DNA of 64,000 nucleotides from the NCBI GenBank assembly GCA_023954045.1, contig JAMLIR010000010.1, positions 62,001 through 126,000 on the forward strand. Direction: 5' to 3'. The notes under the pieces are model-generated. The model made no database searches, was not told the origin of the DNA, and saw nothing but the letters and a program-made list of their open reading frames with translations. This document shows positions 60,164-64,000 of the stretch, one piece after another. This stretch comes from Burkholderiaceae bacterium (GTDB lineage Bacteria > Pseudomonadota > Gammaproteobacteria > Burkholderiales > Burkholderiaceae_E). The position numbers and the translations under genes were made by a program. Positions within the stretch are counted from its first letter, which is position 1. Every line of letters starts with the position of its first letter.

Positions 60164-63052
60164 TCAGGCGGCGCGGCGCGGCTCGCCCGCGCCGTGCAGG
60201 TTCTCGACGCAGCGTCCGCAGATCGCCGGGTGCGCCGGGTCGGCGCCGACGTCGGCGCGGTAGTGCCAGCAGCGCTCGCACTTGGCGTGCCCGCTGGCGA
60301 CGACCGAGACCGAGACGAGCTCGTCGTCGGCGCCGCGCACGACGCGCGCCTGCGAGGTGATGAACACGAAGCGCAGGTCGTCGCCGAGCGAGGCGAGCGC
60401 GTCGAAGGTTTCGCCCGACGCGCGCACCTCGACCTCGGCCTGCAGCGACGAGCCGATCGCGCCGGCGCTGCGCGCCTCCTCGAGTTTCTTCAGCACCTCG
60501 GCGCGCACCGCGCGGATCGCTTCCCACTTCAGCCGCAGCAGCGCGGTGGACTGCGCGTCTTCCGACGCGAGCTCGCCCATGCCGTCGAACGCGTGCCAGG
60601 TCTGCGTGAAGATCGTCTCGCCGCCCGCCTTCCAGGCTGCCGGCGCGAGCAGCGGCCAGGCTTCCTCGGCGGTGAACGACAGGATCGGCGCCATCAGGCG
60701 CACGATCGACTGCGCGACGTGGTACAGCGCGGTCTGCGCCGAGCGCCGCGCGCGCGAGTCGGCCGCGGTCGTGTACAGACGGTCCTTCAGGATGTCGAGC
60801 CAGAACGCGCCGAGGTCTTCCGAGCAGAAGGTCTGCAGCTTCGCGACCGCCGGGTGGAACTCGAAGCGCTCGTAGTCGCGCTCGATGTCGCGCTGCCAGG
60901 CGGCGGTCATCGCGATCGCGTAGCGGTCGATCTCGACCATCCGGTCCGCGGGCACCGCGTCGCGCGCCGGGTCGAAGTCCGACACGTTGGCGAGCAGGAA
61001 GCGCAGCGTGTTGCGGATGCGGCGGTAGGCCTCGACGACGCGCGCGAGGATCTGCTTCGACAGCGCCATCTCGCCCGAGTAGTCGGTGCTTGCGATCCAC
61101 AGCCGCAGGATCTCGGCACCGTACTGGTTCCAGATCTCCTGCGGGTCGATGCCGTTGCCGGCCGACTTGCTCATCTTGTAGCCGCGCTCGTCGACGGTGA
61201 AGCCGTGCGTGAGCAGCGCCTTGTACGGCGGCACGCCGTTCAGCATCGACGAGGTGAGCAGCGACGAATGGAACCAGCCGCGGTGCTGGTCGCTGCCCTC
61301 GAGGTACATGTCGGCCGGGAAGGTCGATTGCGCCGCGTGCGAGCCGCGCAGCACCGTCTCGTGCGTCGTGCCCGAGTCGAACCAGACGTCGAGCGTGTCG
61401 CGGTTCTTCACGTACTGGTCGGCCTCGTCGCCGAGCAGCTCGCGCGGATCGAGCCGCTGCCAGGCCTCGATCCCTTCGCGTTCGACGCGCTGCGCGACCT
61501 GCTCGAGCAGCGCGTCGGTGCGCGGATGCAGCGCACCGGTCTCCTTGTGCACGAAGAACGCCATCGGCACGCCCCACTGGCGCTGGCGCGACAGCGTCCA
61601 GTCGGGCCGATTGGCGATCATCCCGTGCAGTCGCGCCTTGCCCCAGGCCGGATAGAAGCGCGTGGCCTCGATGCCGGCGAGCGCGGACTCGCGCAGCGTC
61701 GGGCCGCCGTCGTGCGGCGCGACGTCCATCCCCGCGAACCACTGGCTCGACGCGCGATAGATGATCGGCGTCTTGTGGCGCCAGCAGTGCATGTAGCTGT
61801 GCACGTCATGCGCGACGCTGAACAGGCAGCCGTGCGCGCGGATGTGCTCGACGATCTTCGGGTTGGCGTCCCAGATCGACAGGCCGGCAAAGTCGGGCAG
61901 CCAGCTCGCGTAGGTGCCGTCGCCGAGCACCGGCTGCAGGATGTCCGCGTCGGCCATCCCGTGCTGCTTGCACGACGCGAAGTCCTCGATGCCGTAGGCG
62001 GGCGCCGAGTGCACCAGCCCGGTCCCGGAGTCGAGCGTCACGTAGTCGCCGAGGTAGACCGGCGCGAAGCGGTCGGCGAACGGGTGGCGGAAGCGCAGCA
62101 GCTCGAGCGCCTTGCCCTTGCAGCGGGCCACCTCTTCGCCTTCGAGCTTCCAGCGCTTCAGGCAGGCCTCGACCAGGTCGCTGGCCAGGATCAGCAACGC
62201 CGGCGCGCCGTCCCACTGCACCTTCACCAGCGAGTAGTCGAAGTCGGGGTGCAGGTTCAGTGCCTGGTTCGCCGGGATCGTCCACGGCGTCGTGGTCCAG
62301 ATCACCGCGTAACCGCGCCCGAGCGGCAGCGCGGGCAGGCCGAACGCCTGCGCGAGCTTCTGCAGTTCTTCGGCAGCGAACGGAAAGCCGACGTCGATCG
62401 ACGGGTCGGCGCGGTCGGCGTACTCGACCTCGGCCTCGGCCAGCGCCGAGCCGCAGTCGAAGCACCAGTTCACCGGCTTCAGTCCGCGATAGACGTAACC
62501 CTTGCGCAGGATCCTGCCCAGCGCCCGCAATTCGTCGGCCTCGTTGCCCGGCGCCATCGTCAGGTACGGGTTGTCCCACTCGCCGAGCACCCCGAGCCGG
62601 ATGAAGTCCTTCTTCTGGCGCTCGATCTGCGCCGTGGCATAGGCGCGCGATTTCGCCTGCACCTCGCCGGCCGACAGGTTCTTGCCGTACTGCTTCTCGA
62701 TCTGGATCTCGATCGGCATCCCGTGGCAGTCCCAGCCCGGCACGTAGCGCGCGTCGAAGCCCGCCATGTTGCGGCTCTTGACGATGATGTCCTTCAGGAT
62801 CTTGTTGACCGCGTGCCCGAGGTGGATGTCGCCGTTCGCGTAGGGCGGGCCGTCGTGCAGCACCCACACCGGCCGGCCCTTCGACGCCTCGCGGATGCGG
62901 CGGTAGATGCCCTTGTCCTGCCACTGCTTCGTCCACACCGGCTCGCGCTTCGCGAGGTCGCCGCGCATCGGGAACGGCGTGTCGGGCAGGTTCAGCGTGT
63001 CGCGGTACGGCTGGTCGCCTTTCGCGCTTCGGTCGGGTTTGCCTTCGGCCAT
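60164..63052 (-). CDS. ileS: isoleucyl-tRNA synthetase
   Basis: Class Ia synthetase of 962 residues. The HIGH-type motif appears as [11 protein letters not shown] near residue 72 and KMSKS in [12 protein letters not shown] near residue 620. The CP1 editing domain lies between them. A C-terminal zinc finger is seen as [12 protein letters not shown] and [23 protein letters not shown] starts at 63052; an in-frame ATG 18 codons upstream is less likely. It follows ribF with a 14-nt gap and precedes lspA. Confidence 0.97.
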   Translation of the reverse strand: MAEGKPDRSAKGDQPYRDTLNLPDTPFPMRGDLAKREPVWTKQWQDKGIYRRIREASKGRPVWVLHDGPPYANGDIHLGHAVNKILKDIIVKSRNMAGFDARYVPGWDCHGMPIEIQIEKQYGKNLSAGEVQAKSRAYATAQIERQKKDFIRLGVLGEWDNPYLTMAPGNEADELRALGRILRKGYVYRGLKPVNWCFDCGSALAEAEVEYADRADPSIDVGFPFAAEELQKLAQAFGLPALPLGRGYAVIWTTTPWTIPANQALNLHPDFDYSLVKVQWDGAPALLILASDLVEACLKRWKLEGEEVARCKGKALELLRFRHPFADRFAPVYLGDYVTLDSGTGLVHSAPAYGIEDFASCKQHGMADADILQPVLGDGTYASWLPDFAGLSIWDANPKIVEHIRAHGCLFSVAHDVHSYMHCWRHKTPIIYRASSQWFAGMDVAPHDGGPTLRESALAGIEATRFYPAWGKARLHGMIANRPDWTLSRQRQWGVPMAFFVHKETGALHPRTDALLEQVAQRVEREGIEAWQRLDPRELLGDEADQYVKNRDTLDVWFDSGTTHETVLRGSHAAQSTFPADMYLEGSDQHRGWFHSSLLTSSMLNGVPPYKALLTHGFTVDERGYKMSKSAGNGIDPQEIWNQYGAEILRLWIASTDYSGEMALSKQILARVVEAYRRIRNTLRFLLANVSDFDPARDAVPADRMVEIDRYAIAMTAAWQRDIERDYERFEFHPAVAKLQTFCSEDLGAFWLDILKDRLYTTAADSRARRSAQTALYHVAQSIVRLMAPILSFTAEEAWPLLAPAAWKAGGETIFTQTWHAFDGMGELASEDAQSTALLRLKWEAIRAVRAEVLKKLEEARSAGAIGSSLQAEVEVRASGETFDALASLGDDLRFVFITSQARVVRGADDELVSVSVVASGHAKCERCWHYRADVGADPAHPAICGRCVENLHGAGEPRRAA

Positions 63053-63066
63053 GGATGTCTCTCGGA

Positions 63067-64000
63067 TCAGTCGTTCCGGTCGTCGGCGCGACCCTCGCGG
63101 AACCATTCGCGCGCGGCCTGCGCATCGCGGTCGATCTGCGCGGTCAGCAACTCGATCGAGTCGAAGTGCGCCTCGTCGCGCAGCTTGTGGAGGAATTCGA
63201 CGCGCACCAGCCTGCCGTAGATGTCGGCGTCGAAGTCGAACAGGTGGACTTCGAGCAGCAGGCGCCCGTCGCGTTCGACCGCCGGACGCGTGCCGAGGCT
63301 CGCGACGCCCGGCACCGGGCGCTCGTCGAGTCCGTGTACGCGCACGACGAACACGCCGGCGACAGCCGGGCGCTCGAAGGGGATCGGCACGTTCAGCGTG
63401 GGGTAGCCGATCGTGCGGCCGAGCTTGCGGCCGTGTACGACGTGCCCGGAGATGAAGTAGGGCCGGCCGAGCAGCTCGCGGGCGCGCGCGAAGTCGCCCG
63501 CCGCCAGCGCCTCGCGCACCGCCGAGCTGGAAATGCGCTGGCCGTCGCGCGTGACGGTCGCGATTCGGGCGAGCTCGAAGCCGTGCCGCGCGGCGGCCTG
63601 CTCGAGCATCGCGAAGTCGCCGCGGCGCTTCGCGCCGAAGCGGAAGTCGTCGCCGATCAGCAGGTAGCGCGCGTGCAGGCCCTCGACGATGATGTCGTCG
63701 ATGAAGCGCTCGGCGGCCAGCGTGGCCACCGACGCGTTGAAGTGCGCGATGCAGACCCGGTCGACGCCGCAGTCGGCCAGCGCGTCGAGCTTGTCGCGCT
63801 CGGTGCAGATCCGCGCGGGCGCGGGCATCGCGGGGCGCGCGGCGGCGTCGCCAGGAGTCGATGCGGCGAGCGTCGCGGTCGACGCGGCGAGCGCTGCGAA
63901 GTACTCGCGCGGATGCGGCTCGAACGTCAGCACGCAGGTGGGCAGCGCGAGCTCGTCGGCGCGCCGGCGCAATTGCGCGAGCACCGCGCGGTGGCCGCTG
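63067..64000 (-). CDS. ribF: bifunctional riboflavin kinase/FAD synthetase, N-terminus outside window
   Basis: Makes FMN from riboflavin and FAD from FMN. About 310 residues are visible; the frame remains open to the window edge, where [13 protein letters not shown] continues the expected FDGVHRGH-type N-terminal motif. The FAD synthetase half has [11 protein letters not shown] and [17 protein letters not shown]. The riboflavin kinase half has [19 protein letters not shown] and [19 protein letters not shown]. It heads the minus-strand ribF-ileS-lspA group. Confidence 0.96.
   Translation of the reverse strand, partial: SGHRAVLAQLRRRADELALPTCVLTFEPHPREYFAALAASTATLAASTPGDAAARPAMPAPARICTERDKLDALADCGVDRVCIAHFNASVATLAAERFIDDIIVEGLHARYLLIGDDFRFGAKRRGDFAMLEQAAARHGFELARIATVTRDGQRISSSAVREALAAGDFARARELLGRPYFISGHVVHGRKLGRTIGYPTLNVPIPFERPAVAGVFVVRVHGLDERPVPGVASLGTRPAVERDGRLLLEVHLFDFDADIYGRLVRVEFLHKLRDEAHFDSIELLTAQIDRDAQAAREWFREGRADDRND

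Overview
This is a GC-rich (roughly 70% G+C) chromosomal segment from a betaproteobacterium, most likely Burkholderiales. The evidence is the blocks ribF-ileS-lspA-coaBC-dut, exbB-exbD-lpxK-trm112-kdsB, earP next to an EF-P carrying Arg32, a split ArnA, and DUF3579 and SirB1-type proteins. I see no rRNA, tRNA, insertion sequence, phage gene, CRISPR array or compositional island. Coding density is very high and several gene pairs overlap by ATGA or GTGA. Most of the window is core metabolism, envelope and stress genes.

Layout. 1-2.5 kb (+): 3' part of dxs, then folE2. 2.6-17.4 kb (-): a long co-directional run. Read 5' to 3' it is a two-component regulator pair, dinB, argG, uup, yajQ, a NYN-LOTUS nuclease-like gene, and the lipid A L-Ara4N operon arnT-arnB-arnC-arnA(formyltransferase)-arnA(dehydrogenase)-arnD. 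17.5-25.5 kb (+): an ECF sigma factor without an adjacent anti-sigma gene, an aldo/keto reductase, MgtC, an MFP-permease-ATPase efflux set, a class I/II aminotransferase and a GNAT protein with an extra N-terminal domain. 25.6-27.7 kb (-): argD-argF. 27.9-29.2 kb (+): DUF3579 and a two-part response regulator. 29.2-33.3 kb (-): efp, earP, a KTSC protein and gamma-glutamyltransferase. 33.3-36.2 kb: amidase, SDR dehydrogenase and SirB1-like protein. 36.3-42.5 kb (-): H+-pyrophosphatase, adk, and exbB-exbD-lpxK-trm112-kdsB. 42.8-48.8 kb (mostly +): xseA, sodB, a GlsB/YeaQ membrane protein, DUF192 (-), icd, an SQR-like flavoprotein and a truncated hemoglobin. 48.9-52 kb: cold-shock gene (-) and clpS-clpA. 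52.2-54.9 kb (+): a sulfide-oxidation module of NapC-type tetraheme cytochrome, diheme FccA and flavoprotein FccB. 55-64 kb: dsbB-tal (+), then ribF-ileS-lspA-(GFA, +)-coaBC-hypothetical-dut-flavodoxin (-).

How the genes work together. The arn set modifies lipid A with L-Ara4N, while kdsB and lpxK build its Kdo-lipid A core. Exporters and ExbBD add further envelope functions. FccAB, its NapC partner and possibly the SQR-like protein point to sulfide oxidation. EarP rhamnosylates EF-P. ClpS-ClpA form an N-degron delivery and unfolding pair. I found no clearly undescribed multi-gene system. The observations most worth following are the NapC-FccAB trio, the SQR-like protein lacking the central catalytic cysteine, the NYN-LOTUS gene overlapping arnT, three genes whose -10 box lies exactly 6 nt before ATG (possible leaderless mRNAs), the GNAT fusion, the KTSC-earP overlap, and several strong palindromes.
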